Source of the DNA: Chitinophagaceae bacterium
Lineage (GTDB): Bacteria > Bacteroidota > Bacteroidia > Chitinophagales > Chitinophagaceae
Assembly: GCA_025455245.1 (NCBI GenBank)
Contig: JALOMX010000196.1
Coordinates: 1-5,094, forward strand
Direction: 5' to 3'
DNA: 5,094 bases
Shown: piece after piece, positions 1 to 5,094 of the stretch
Layout: the number at the start of each line of letters is the position of its first letter
Position numbering within the stretch: position 1 is the stretch's first letter
Program-made: the position numbers and the translations under genes
The notes under the pieces: model-generated
The model's database searches: none
What the model was told of the DNA's origin: nothing
What the model saw: only the letters and a program-made list of their open reading frames with translations

Positions 1-461
1 TGATGATACAGCATCTGCTGAACCCCATTTCCAAAAATGGCTGCCCAACGCGGAAGCTGAAGAGACAGTTGGTGTGTAATGAGCACGCATGGAACCTGCT
101 CGCTGTAAAGACCGTATCGGTTATCGCTGATGACGCCATGAAATCCGTAATCCCGGATGGTGTTTTGCAGCCATGCATGTTCCGTGAAAATATGTCGCCT
201 GATAACGGGAATTTGACGCAGCAGGCGGAGCATGACCCCACGTTTGCCATACGAAACTCCATAGCCCGGCAGGTTAAGAAAGGGTACATCCGGAAATTCT
301 ATCCGCAGCAATTTTTCCTGCGCCCCCGAAGTTGCTATCCATGTGTCGCAACCCAAAGCCCTTAAATTCCGTATAACCGGTATGCACCTTGTAGCATGAC
401 CAAGCCCCCAATCGAGGGGTGCTACCAGTATTCGTTTGTTAAATTTTGGAGCTTCGGACAA
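1..461 (-). CDS. MurG-like GT-B glycosyltransferase, N-terminal part (cut by left window edge)
   Basis: Reading leftwards from position 461, an open frame of 153 codons reaches the window edge; the C-terminal half lies outside. The protein begins MSEAPKFNKR and continues ILVAPLDWGLGHATR at about residues 11-25. This glycine-rich loop after the first beta strand is typical of the N-terminal Rossmann domain of GT-B enzymes related to MurG, and this wording is familiar from Bacteroidota proteins annotated simply as glycosyltransferase. Further family-like stretches are LPGYGVSYGKRG (64-75), GVISDNRYGLYS (109-120) and LITHQL (127-132). The donor-sugar site is normally in the missing C-terminal domain, so the substrate cannot be inferred. 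The frame is open back to a TAA at 525-527 but contains no ATG. I chose TTG at 459-461; TTG at 471-473 is the alternative. A weak CATCTTTG box lies at 471-478 on this strand. The gene diverges from the small lipoprotein gene. Confidence 0.8.
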   Translation of the reverse strand, partial: MSEAPKFNKRILVAPLDWGLGHATRCIPVIRNLRALGCDTWIATSGAQEKLLRIEFPDVPFLNLPGYGVSYGKRGVMLRLLRQIPVIRRHIFTEHAWLQNTIRDYGFHGVISDNRYGLYSEQVPCVLITHQLSLQLPRWAAIFGNGVQQMLYH

Positions 462-526
462 TTTAATTTTCAAAGATGGGTTATAAAATGAAAAATGTTT
501 TTCAAATTCGTAACAGAATTGATTTT

Positions 527-655
527 ATGCAAATAAACAAAACAATTTTAGGCCTGTTATTTCTGATTATTACATTCGTTGGTTGTGCCTCGGGAAATAA
601 AGCCGGAGGTAAAAATTGTGGATGTGAAGCCAGAAAAGGTATGACAGGGTATTGA
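527..655 (+). CDS. very small predicted lipoprotein (42 aa)
   Basis: From ATG 527 the frame encodes 42 residues ending in TGA. Residues 1-19 form a textbook lipoprotein signal: MQINK, then a hydrophobic stretch (ILGLLFLIITFV), then a lipobox FVGC with the acylated cysteine at residue 20. The mature peptide is only 23 residues, glycine- and lysine-rich, with two more cysteines in a CGC motif and the tail RKGMTGY. There are no acidic residues just after the lipidated Cys, so nothing resembles the surface-export signal of some Bacteroidota; retention facing the periplasm is an inference. An in-frame ATG at 488 would add 13 residues (MKNVFQIRNRIDF) and make the signal peptide unusually long, so 527 is preferred. 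A TAATTTTC near-match to the -7 box sits at 464-471. I recall similarly tiny Bacteroidota lipoproteins with Cys-rich GY-ending tails but cannot name a family. Function unknown. Confidence 0.68.
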   Translation: MQINKTILGLLFLIITFVGCASGNKAGGKNCGCEARKGMTGY

Positions 656-710
656 ACAAATGAGCCCTGTTTCTTAAAAGCTTACCATTTTCATCTTCTA
701 AAAGATTAAT

Positions 711-962
711 ATGCGCAGTAACAGAAGCAGGGATTTAATGGTTGTGCTGAAGGAAGCCCATATAGCCCCTGAAATTTTGAATGCTGAAACAGAATGGCTG
801 AATACGGTACTCAACCGGATCGAGTCAAATCGCAACCTTGCCATTTCCTGTGAAATTATTAACCTGAACCGTTATCGTATTGAAAAGCGATTTGACAAGG
901 TGCTTGCCTGCATCAATGAACAAAAACTGAAACCTTTTATTTTCCTCTACAACAAGAATTAA
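711..962 (+). CDS. hypothetical protein, 83 aa, not recognised
   Basis: An ATG-started frame directly after an in-frame TAA at 699-701 encodes 83 residues and stops at TAA 960-962. A second in-frame ATG at 738 would give a 74-residue form beginning MVVLKEAH. I do not recognise the protein. It looks soluble: no signal peptide, no membrane segment, no metal-binding cysteine pairs (two isolated Cys). It is highly charged and probably mostly helical, with segments such as LNAETEWLNTVLNRIESN (23-40) and INLNRYRIEKRFDKVLACIN (50-69), and ends in the more hydrophobic KPFIFLYNKN. Composition looks like real protein rather than a chance frame, and no competing long frame lies opposite. It starts 55 bases after the lipoprotein stop on the same strand with no clear promoter between, so co-transcription is possible. 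The foldback element begins five bases after its stop codon. Confidence 0.6.
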   Translation: MRSNRSRDLMVVLKEAHIAPEILNAETEWLNTVLNRIESNRNLAISCEIINLNRYRIEKRFDKVLACINEQKLKPFIFLYNKN

Positions 963-967
963 TCTTG

Positions 968-977
968 GAGCCTGTTT
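968..977 (+). repeat. left terminal inverted repeat of the foldback element
   Basis: GAGCCTGTTT, an exact 10-base inverted match to 1126-1135. It begins five bases after the TAA of the 83-residue ORF. Confidence 0.65.
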
Positions 978-1125
978 AAAACTCATTTACTGATTTCAGC
1001 ATGGGTCCTGTTGGTTCTCCCGCACATAAGGGATCGGATTCTCTCCATAGGCCACCGGCTATGATTGCAAAATCCGCCTTGTTTCGCTCAACAATACCCG
1101 ATGGGCAAAAGAAACAATAAAACTG

Positions 1126-1135
1126 AAACAGGCTC
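1126..1135 (-). repeat. right terminal inverted repeat of the foldback element
   Basis: AAACAGGCTC on the plus strand, the exact inverse of 968-977. The next three bases, TTA at 1136-1138, are the metF stop codon read from the other strand. Confidence 0.65.
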
Positions 1136-2092
1136 TTAAACAAGTTCCTTCACTACGTTTTGAATGACCCTTGGTTTGCCGAGGGTGTAGTAGTGTAAAA
1201 CCGGTACCCCAAATTCTTTCAGTTCCCTGCTTTGCTGAAGCAGCCATTCGGTACCAACCTGTTCCACTTCCTCATCACTTTTGCACTTCATTACCTCGAG
1301 GCTTAGCTCCGTGGGAAGGTCAACATGGAAAATGCGTGGTAAAACGCTGAGTTGCTTTTTGGTGGTCAGGGGTTTCAGTCCTGGAATGATGGGCACTTCA
1401 ATACCATTGGCCCGGCAGGTTTTTACAAAATGGAAAAACTTTTTATTGTCAAAAAACATCTGCGTCATTATGTAGTCGGCGCCGCCTTCCACTTTTGCCT
1501 TCAGGTATTTCATGTCAATCTCAAGGTTTGGCGCTTCAAAATGTTTTTCGGGATAGCCCGCTACGCCGATACAGAATTTGGTCTTGCCTCCACTTTGAAT
1601 ATCGTCTTCAAGATAAATGCCGTGATTCAGGTTTACAACCTGCTGTAAAAGTTCTGATGCATAACTGTGGCCATCTTTGTGCGGCACAAAATTGGGTTCA
1701 TTTTTTTCGGCATCACCCCTGAGTACAAGTACGTTATCAATGCCCAGAAAATTCAGATCAATCAGGGCATTTTCCGTTTCCTGTTTACTAAAGCCCCCGC
1801 AAATTAGGTGCGGCACAGTATCCACATTATAGTGATTTCTGATGGCTGCGCAAATGCCCACAGTGCCGGGGCGCTTCCTTACCTCCACTTTATCAAAACT
1901 TCCGTCTGCCCTTTTTTTGAACATGGTTTCGGCACGATGGTAGGTTACATTGATCCATGATGGCTTAAATTCCATCAAGGGATCGAGATGATTATAAAGG
2001 GTTTCAATGGTTTTTCCTTTCAGGGGCGGGAGTACTTCAAATGAGAAAAGGGTTTTTCCCTGAGCATTTGCTATGTGTTCGGTTACCTTCAT
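1136..2092 (-). CDS. metF: 5,10-methylenetetrahydrofolate reductase
   Basis: A complete 318-residue protein of the MetF family, a cytosolic FAD-dependent TIM barrel. It reduces 5,10-methylene-THF to 5-methyl-THF, the methyl donor for methionine synthase. Family landmarks are in order. FSFEVLPP (16-23) carries Glu19, equivalent to the catalytic Glu28 of E. coli MetF. NVTYHRAE is at 48-55. PHLICGGFSK (94-103) follows, then VLVLRGDAEKNEP (121-133) with Asp127, equivalent to the flavin-contacting Asp120. IGVAGYPEKH is at 175-184, TQMFFDNKKF (210-219) carries Gln211, equivalent to Gln183, and PIIPGLKPL is at 234-242. Length is normal for the bacterial enzyme, with no eukaryote-type SAM-binding regulatory domain. 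The frame is open for 31 more codons upstream (an ATG at 2185), but MKVTEHIA at 2092 fits the family and a good promoter lies between the two. The gene stands alone, divergent from lptB. Its stop codon touches the foldback element. Confidence 0.96.
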   Translation of the reverse strand: MKVTEHIANAQGKTLFSFEVLPPLKGKTIETLYNHLDPLMEFKPSWINVTYHRAETMFKKRADGSFDKVEVRKRPGTVGICAAIRNHYNVDTVPHLICGGFSKQETENALIDLNFLGIDNVLVLRGDAEKNEPNFVPHKDGHSYASELLQQVVNLNHGIYLEDDIQSGGKTKFCIGVAGYPEKHFEAPNLEIDMKYLKAKVEGGADYIMTQMFFDNKKFFHFVKTCRANGIEVPIIPGLKPLTTKKQLSVLPRIFHVDLPTELSLEVMKCKSDEEVEQVGTEWLLQQSRELKEFGVPVLHYYTLGKPRVIQNVVKELV

Positions 2093-2113
2093 GCGATGTA
2101 AAAAAATGGTTGG

Positions 2114-2141
2114 CAAAGGTAGGGATGCATAGGATTGCAAA
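2114..2141 (-). promoter_or_regulatory. Bacteroidota-type promoter of metF
   Basis: On the minus strand, TACCTTTG (plus 2114-2121) fits the TAnnTTTG -7 consensus exactly. TTTG (plus 2138-2141) lies 16 bases upstream as the -33 box. Transcription would begin near 2107, giving a metF leader of roughly 15 bases, too short for a riboswitch, and it rules out the start at 2185. Confidence 0.7.
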
Positions 2142-2249
2142 TAAGGTTGATGAATGATTATTACCGTAATCGTTGCCACTGACAAACATTTAAAGATGGT
2201 AAATCCGTTAATCTTCCATCAAAAGAGGCGTTTCTGCCGGCCCGGAACC

Positions 2250-2257
2250 TATTTTTG
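2250..2257 (+). promoter_or_regulatory. Bacteroidota-type -7 box of lptB
   Basis: TATTTTTG matches TAnnTTTG exactly. The -33 box is unclear: TTTC at 2231-2234 is the nearest candidate, 15 bases away. Initiation near 2263 would leave about 11 leader bases before the TTG start at 2275, supporting that start over any upstream in-frame codon. Confidence 0.55.
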
Positions 2258-2274
2258 CAACAAATCGTTTTCTC

Positions 2275-3093
2275 TTGGGACTGGTAATTTCAACAAAGGA
2301 ACTGGTAAAAACCTATGGTGGCCGTACCGTGGTAAACCATGTCAGTGTCAATGTACATCAGGGTGAAATTGTAGGATTGCTTGGCCCGAATGGTGCCGGT
2401 AAGACCACCACCTTTTACATGGTGGTTGGGCTCATTCGTCCGGATGAAGGGGTGGTGTACCTGAACGATACCGAAATTACCAGCCTTCCTATGTACAAAA
2501 GGGCGCAAATGGGGCTTGGTTATCTTCCGCAGGAAGCAAGCGTATTTCGCAGCCTCAGTGTGGAGGATAATATCATGGCGGTTTTGGAAATGACCAAACT
2601 GACCAGGAAAGAGCGTCAAAAAAAAGTTGATGAACTGATCGAAGAATTTAACCTGCACCATGTACGCAAAAACAACGGCGACAGCCTGAGTGGTGGCGAG
2701 CGCCGACGTACCGAAATAGCAAGGGCCCTTGCGGTAAACCCCAAATTCATCCTGCTTGATGAACCCTTTGCCGGGGTTGACCCTATTGCCGTGGAAGATA
2801 TCCAGACCGTTGTGGCACGCTTAAAGTATAGAAACATTGGTATCCTGATTACCGACCATAATGTAAATGAAACCCTGAGCATTTGTGACCGTGCCTATCT
2901 GCTGATTGAAGGAAAAATTTTCAAACACGGCACGGCACAGGAACTTGCCGATGATGAGCAGGTACGCCGTTTATATCTTGGTACCAATTTTGAACTTCGC
3001 CGCAAAGACTGGATCATAGACCTTGAAAGGGATAACGCCGGCAAAATGAAGGCATTAGCCAATCAGGAAGGTGAAAATGAAACCATCCTTTAA
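2275..3093 (+). CDS. lptB: LPS export ABC transporter ATP-binding protein LptB
   Basis: This 272-residue ABC ATPase sits on the cytoplasmic face of the LptB2FG complex and powers extraction of LPS from the inner membrane into the Lpt bridge. Visible motifs: Walker [10 protein letters not shown] (37-45), Q-loop [18 protein letters not shown] (83-100), signature LSGGE (138-142), Walker B FILLDEP (158-164), D-loop near AGVDP (166-170) and switch His195 in LITDHNV. The [11 protein letters not shown] stretch is close to E. coli LptB and separates it from the branched-chain amino acid transporter ATPases LivG/LivF. The frame is open back to a TAA at 2209-2211 but has no ATG before residue 49, so TTG 2275 is the start, placed just after a TATTTTTG promoter box. 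E. coli LptB is about 240 residues; here about 30 charged residues follow the usual end (RRKDWIIDL onward). lptF/G/A/C are not in the window. Confidence 0.93.
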   Translation: MGLVISTKELVKTYGGRTVVNHVSVNVHQGEIVGLLGPNGAGKTTTFYMVVGLIRPDEGVVYLNDTEITSLPMYKRAQMGLGYLPQEASVFRSLSVEDNIMAVLEMTKLTRKERQKKVDELIEEFNLHHVRKNNGDSLSGGERRRTEIARALAVNPKFILLDEPFAGVDPIAVEDIQTVVARLKYRNIGILITDHNVNETLSICDRAYLLIEGKIFKHGTAQELADDEQVRRLYLGTNFELRRKDWIIDLERDNAGKMKALANQEGENETIL

Positions 3094-3136
3094 GGGTTGA
3101 AGTAAACATTAGGGGAAACACCGTAAGGAATCAGCA

Positions 3137-4108
3137 TCAATCAAAGCTCTGATTTCTTGTAGCCGCGAGTTTCAGCAGGCGATCGTATTGCTCGGGCGTC
3201 AGGTCATTATAAAAGAAATATACAGGATCAACAGGTGTTCCGTTTTTGTGCACCTCATAGTGCAGGTGGGGCCCGGTGCTTTTTCCGGTATTGCCTACCC
3301 AACCGATTACTTCGCCGCGTTTTACTTTTTGGCCCCGTTTTGCCTTTATCCTGACCATATGGGCGTACAGTGTTTCATATCCAAAACCATGATTGATAAC
3401 TACATGGTTGCCATAGCCGCCGGTATTATACCCCGATTCTGTTACGGTACCATCGGCTGTTGCATAAATTGGGGTTCCCGTATTGGCGGTAAAATCGAGA
3501 CCGGCATGCATTTTGGGGATCTTATACACCGGGTCTATACGGTATCCAAAGCCGGAAGCTACCCGCTCAAGTTCCTTGTTGCTTACAGGTTGTATGGCCG
3601 GAATGGCAGCAAGCAGGTCTTCCTTTTTTTCAATCAGTTCATTTACCCTGTCAAAGGATTTTGCCTGAAAGTTAAGCCTGTTGTGTAGCCTGTTGAGCGA
3701 ATTGGCAGCGGAAACAATGAGTTGTTCCTGCGTCATGCCCGCAATTTTTTTCAGGTCTTCAAGCCGTTCGATCATTTTGCTGCGGGCGCTGTCGGGTATG
3801 GGGTCGCTTTCAAAAATGGAACGGTACACCTGATTATCCCGTTTTTCAAGCGCCGCCATTCGTTGTTCAAGGTCGGCTATTTCTTTTTCCAGGATTGAAT
3901 AGCTGTACCGAAGGTTGGCATTTTCCTGCCTCAGGGCACGCTCCGCAGCACTCGGAAAATATTTTTGCGCAAGCGACACAATAATAAAGGCAGACACAAG
4001 GGTTGCCGCAATAAAACCAAATACCCTAAGCAGTTTTACACGCAAAGGGGTTATCAGCTTTTCGTAGCGGAGTGTATGCGTGTTATAGAAATATTTTACT
4101 TTTTTCAA
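3137..4108 (-). CDS. membrane-anchored M23 family (LytM-type) peptidase
   Basis: A 323-residue envelope protein of peptidase family M23, zinc endopeptidases that cut peptidoglycan cross-bridges. A basic N-terminus (MKKVKYFYNTHTLRYEKL) is followed by one membrane segment at about 29-48 (VFGFIAATLVSAFIIVSLAQ) with no cleavage site, so it is probably a type II anchored protein with its domain in the periplasm. Residues 54-90 form a coiled coil, with further helices to about 168. The catalytic domain runs from GFGYRIDPVY (186-195) to the C-terminal region. Zinc ligands His201 and Asp205 (HAGLD) and His283, plus catalytic His250 (LYAH) and His281 (HLH), are all present, so it should be active rather than a degenerate EnvC/NlpD-type activator. 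The start is TTG at 4106-4108: a TAA lies only four codons upstream and no ATG occurs before residue 111. It diverges from alaS and converges on lptB with 43 bases between stops. Confidence 0.92.
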   Translation of the reverse strand: MKKVKYFYNTHTLRYEKLITPLRVKLLRVFGFIAATLVSAFIIVSLAQKYFPSAAERALRQENANLRYSYSILEKEIADLEQRMAALEKRDNQVYRSIFESDPIPDSARSKMIERLEDLKKIAGMTQEQLIVSAANSLNRLHNRLNFQAKSFDRVNELIEKKEDLLAAIPAIQPVSNKELERVASGFGYRIDPVYKIPKMHAGLDFTANTGTPIYATADGTVTESGYNTGGYGNHVVINHGFGYETLYAHMVRIKAKRGQKVKRGEVIGWVGNTGKSTGPHLHYEVHKNGTPVDPVYFFYNDLTPEQYDRLLKLAATRNQSFD

Positions 4109-4193
4109 AACGCCAGCTTAATTTGATCTCACAGAATATACCGGTTCTTTTCTCCAACGTTTTAATGGTCTTTGTTTAATTGCAAGGCTTAAA

Positions 4194-4227
4194 TTGAAAC
4201 AGGTGGTCTGTCAATTGACTACCTTTG
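4194..4227 (+). promoter_or_regulatory. Bacteroidota-type promoter of alaS
   Basis: TACCTTTG at 4220-4227 is an exact TAnnTTTG -7 box, the same word as before metF. TTG at 4194-4196 is a possible -33 box, but its 23-base spacing is at the long end. Initiation near 4233 would give an alaS leader of about 78 bases. Confidence 0.6.
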
Positions 4228-4244
4228 CACGCCGCAAATTGACG

Positions 4245-4275
4245 GTAAATGTAATTTACGGGCAACATTTTTTTT
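4245..4275 (+). promoter_or_regulatory. alaS leader: small stem-loop followed by a T tract
   Basis: GTAAAT (4245-4250) and ATTTAC (4254-4259) are perfect inverses around a three-base loop, and a run of eight T follows at 4268-4275, nine bases after the stem. The stem is AT-rich and weak, so a true terminator is doubtful. GGTAAA (4244-4249) can alternatively pair with TTTACC (4303-4308) just before the alaS start codon, so two exclusive folds are possible on paper. No tRNA-binding T-box elements are seen. Confidence 0.25.
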
Positions 4276-4311
4276 ATAAACCGATTTGTCTCACGGCAAT
4301 TTTTTACCAAT

Positions 4312-5094
4312 ATGATGACCGCTTCCGATATCCGAAGTGCTTTTTTAAACTTTTTTGCTTCTAAAAAACATACCATTGTGCCAAGTGCACCTATTGTGGT
4401 AAAGAACGATCCAACGTTGATGTTTACCAACGCGGGGATGAATCAGTTTAAGGATTATTTCCTGGGCACCAAAACAGCGCCTGACCCCCGGGTGGCCGAT
4501 ACACAGAAATGCCTTCGGGTAAGCGGCAAGCACAACGACCTGGAAGAGGTGGGGGTTGACCACTACCACCACACCATGTTCGAAATGCTTGGCAACTGGA
4601 GTTTTGGCAACTACTTTAAACAGGAAGCCATTGCCTGGAGCTGGGAACTGCTGACGGAGGTTTTGAAAATCCCGAAAGATCGTTTATATGTTACTGTTTT
4701 TGAAGGCGATGCATCGGAAGGCCTGCCCGCCGATGATGAGGCCAAGGCAGAGTGGGCCAAATGGATAGCACCTGAGCGGATTTTGCTGGGGAATAAAAAG
4801 GATAACTTCTGGGAAATGGGCGATACCGGACCTTGCGGCCCCTGTACCGAAATTCATGTAGATAGCCGCCATGATGAAGAACGTGCCCGTGTGGATGGAG
4901 CCTCCCTCGTGAATAATGACCATCCCGAAGTGATTGAGATCTGGAACAATGTATTTATCCAGTTCAACCGCAAAAAGGATGGCAACCTTGAGCCACTGCC
5001 TGCCAAACATGTGGATACCGGCATGGGGCTTGAGCGGCTTGTAAGGGTGCTGCAGGGTAAGAACAGCAATTACGATACCGATATTTTTTCGGGC
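4312..5094 (+). CDS. alaS: alanyl-tRNA synthetase, N-terminal part (cut by right window edge)
   Basis: Exactly 261 codons run without a stop from ATG 4312 to the last base; the full enzyme is usually about 870 residues. AlaRS attaches alanine to tRNA-Ala in the cytosol. The visible part is the class II aminoacylation core. Motif 1 is around [20 protein letters not shown] (24-43). [18 protein letters not shown] (64-81) follows. The motif 2 region is [18 protein letters not shown] (86-103). [13 protein letters not shown] is at 170-182, [12 protein letters not shown] at 209-220, and the start of motif 3 is [11 protein letters not shown] at 233-243. These match the family closely, with no interruption. 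The tRNA-recognition, editing and C-Ala domains lie beyond the window. Two ATG codons stand in tandem (4312 and 4315), and either may be used. The gene has its own promoter and diverges from the M23 peptidase gene. Confidence 0.97.
   Translation, partial: MMTASDIRSAFLNFFASKKHTIVPSAPIVVKNDPTLMFTNAGMNQFKDYFLGTKTAPDPRVADTQKCLRVSGKHNDLEEVGVDHYHHTMFEMLGNWSFGNYFKQEAIAWSWELLTEVLKIPKDRLYVTVFEGDASEGLPADDEAKAEWAKWIAPERILLGNKKDNFWEMGDTGPCGPCTEIHVDSRHDEERARVDGASLVNNDHPEVIEIWNNVFIQFNRKKDGNLEPLPAKHVDTGMGLERLVRVLQGKNSNYDTDIFSG

Larger units (their letters stand above)
968..1135. mobile_element. 168-bp non-coding foldback element (MITE-like)
   Basis: The segment begins GAGCCTGTTT (968-977) and ends with its exact reverse complement AAACAGGCTC (1126-1135). 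The symmetry continues inward in degenerate form. CATGGGTCCTGTTG (1000-1013) matches the reverse complement of 1089-1103. AAGGGATCGGATT (1028-1040) matches the reverse complement of AATCCGCCTT (1071-1080) with a three-base gap. CATAG/CTATG (1046-1050 and 1059-1063) closes a small hairpin near the exact centre. The whole is therefore a decayed long inverted repeat without a coding region, the build of a miniature inverted-repeat element. Ends starting GAG/GGC-CTGTTT resemble those of some IS5-type elements, but the parent family is my guess. Flanks are TTG on the left and TTA on the right, so no clean target duplication remains. It fills the gap between two convergent stop codons. As an alternative, it could be a fixed intergenic fold acting as a bidirectional terminator. 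Confidence 0.6.

Noticed and set aside
3..365. 120-residue open frame on the plus strand
   Set aside because: It lies opposite the glycosyltransferase, whose minus-strand frame has clear family motifs; the plus-strand product has none.
670..709. Imperfect direct repeat TTTCTTAAAAGCTTA / TCTTCTAAAAGATTA
   Set aside because: Only about 11 of 15 bases agree and the sequence is AT-rich, so chance is likely.
1059..1247. 62-residue minus-strand frame spanning the metF 3' end and the foldback element
   Set aside because: It is out of frame with metF over the shared bases and otherwise covers the non-coding repeat; no domain is visible.
2093..2185. N-terminal extension of MetF from the ATG at 2185
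   Set aside because: The 31 extra residues do not resemble MetF, and a strong promoter match (2114-2121) lies inside, so the start at 2092 is better.
2093..2274. SAM or other riboswitch before metF
   Set aside because: The predicted leader is only about 15 bases and no conserved riboswitch core was seen on the minus strand.
3094..3136. Terminator between convergent lptB and the M23 gene
   Set aside because: No convincing GC-rich stem with a T tract is present in the 43 bases.
4109..4160. Promoter for the M23 gene, TATATTCT on the minus strand (plus 4133-4140 region)
   Set aside because: It matches TAnnTTTG at only part of the positions and has no good -33 partner, too weak to list.
4176..5069. 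Several minus-strand frames of 71-108 residues opposite alaS
   Set aside because: alaS is unambiguous on the plus strand across this region; the opposite frames are shadows without motifs.

Overview
The window looks like a chromosomal housekeeping segment from a member of the Bacteroidota. The main evidence is three matches to the Bacteroidota -7 promoter box TAnnTTTG (before metF, lptB and alaS), each a short distance upstream of an independently chosen start codon. Ribosome binding sites are not evident before the genes. The protein types also fit: an LDWGLGHATR-type glycosyltransferase, and an M23 peptidase divergent from alaS. Genus cannot be told from the sequence. No phage, plasmid, CRISPR, rRNA or tRNA was seen.

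Layout, left to right. (1) 1-461, minus strand: the N-terminal 153 residues of a MurG-like GT-B glycosyltransferase, running off the left edge. (2) 527-655, plus: a tiny 42-residue lipoprotein too short for ordinary ORF calling. (3) 711-962, plus: an 83-residue protein I do not recognise. (4) 968-1135: a 168-bp non-coding foldback element (MITE-like) with perfect 10-bp terminal inverted repeats GAGCCTGTTT and degenerate symmetry along most of both arms. It fills the gap between two convergent genes and ends at the base next to the metF stop codon. (5) 1136-2092, minus: metF, complete. (6) 2093-2274: divergent promoter region. (7) 2275-3093, plus: lptB, the ATPase of the LPS export machine, from a TTG start. 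(8) 3137-4108, minus: a membrane-anchored M23 peptidase with all zinc and catalytic residues, again from a TTG start. (9) 4109-4311: divergent promoter region with a structured alaS leader. (10) 4312-5094, plus: the first 261 residues of alaS, running off the right edge.

The genes do not form one pathway. Two concern the cell envelope (LptB exports LPS; the M23 protein acts on peptidoglycan), the glycosyltransferase may also be an envelope enzyme, and the lipoprotein is exported. metF feeds methionine synthesis and alaS charges tRNA-Ala. Except for the lipoprotein and the 83-residue ORF, which might share a transcript, every gene appears to be its own transcription unit, in divergent or convergent pairs.

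I found no convincing new multi-gene system. The items most worth a second look are the foldback element, the very small Cys-rich lipoprotein with its unknown neighbour, and the use of TTG as start codon in three of the seven genes.
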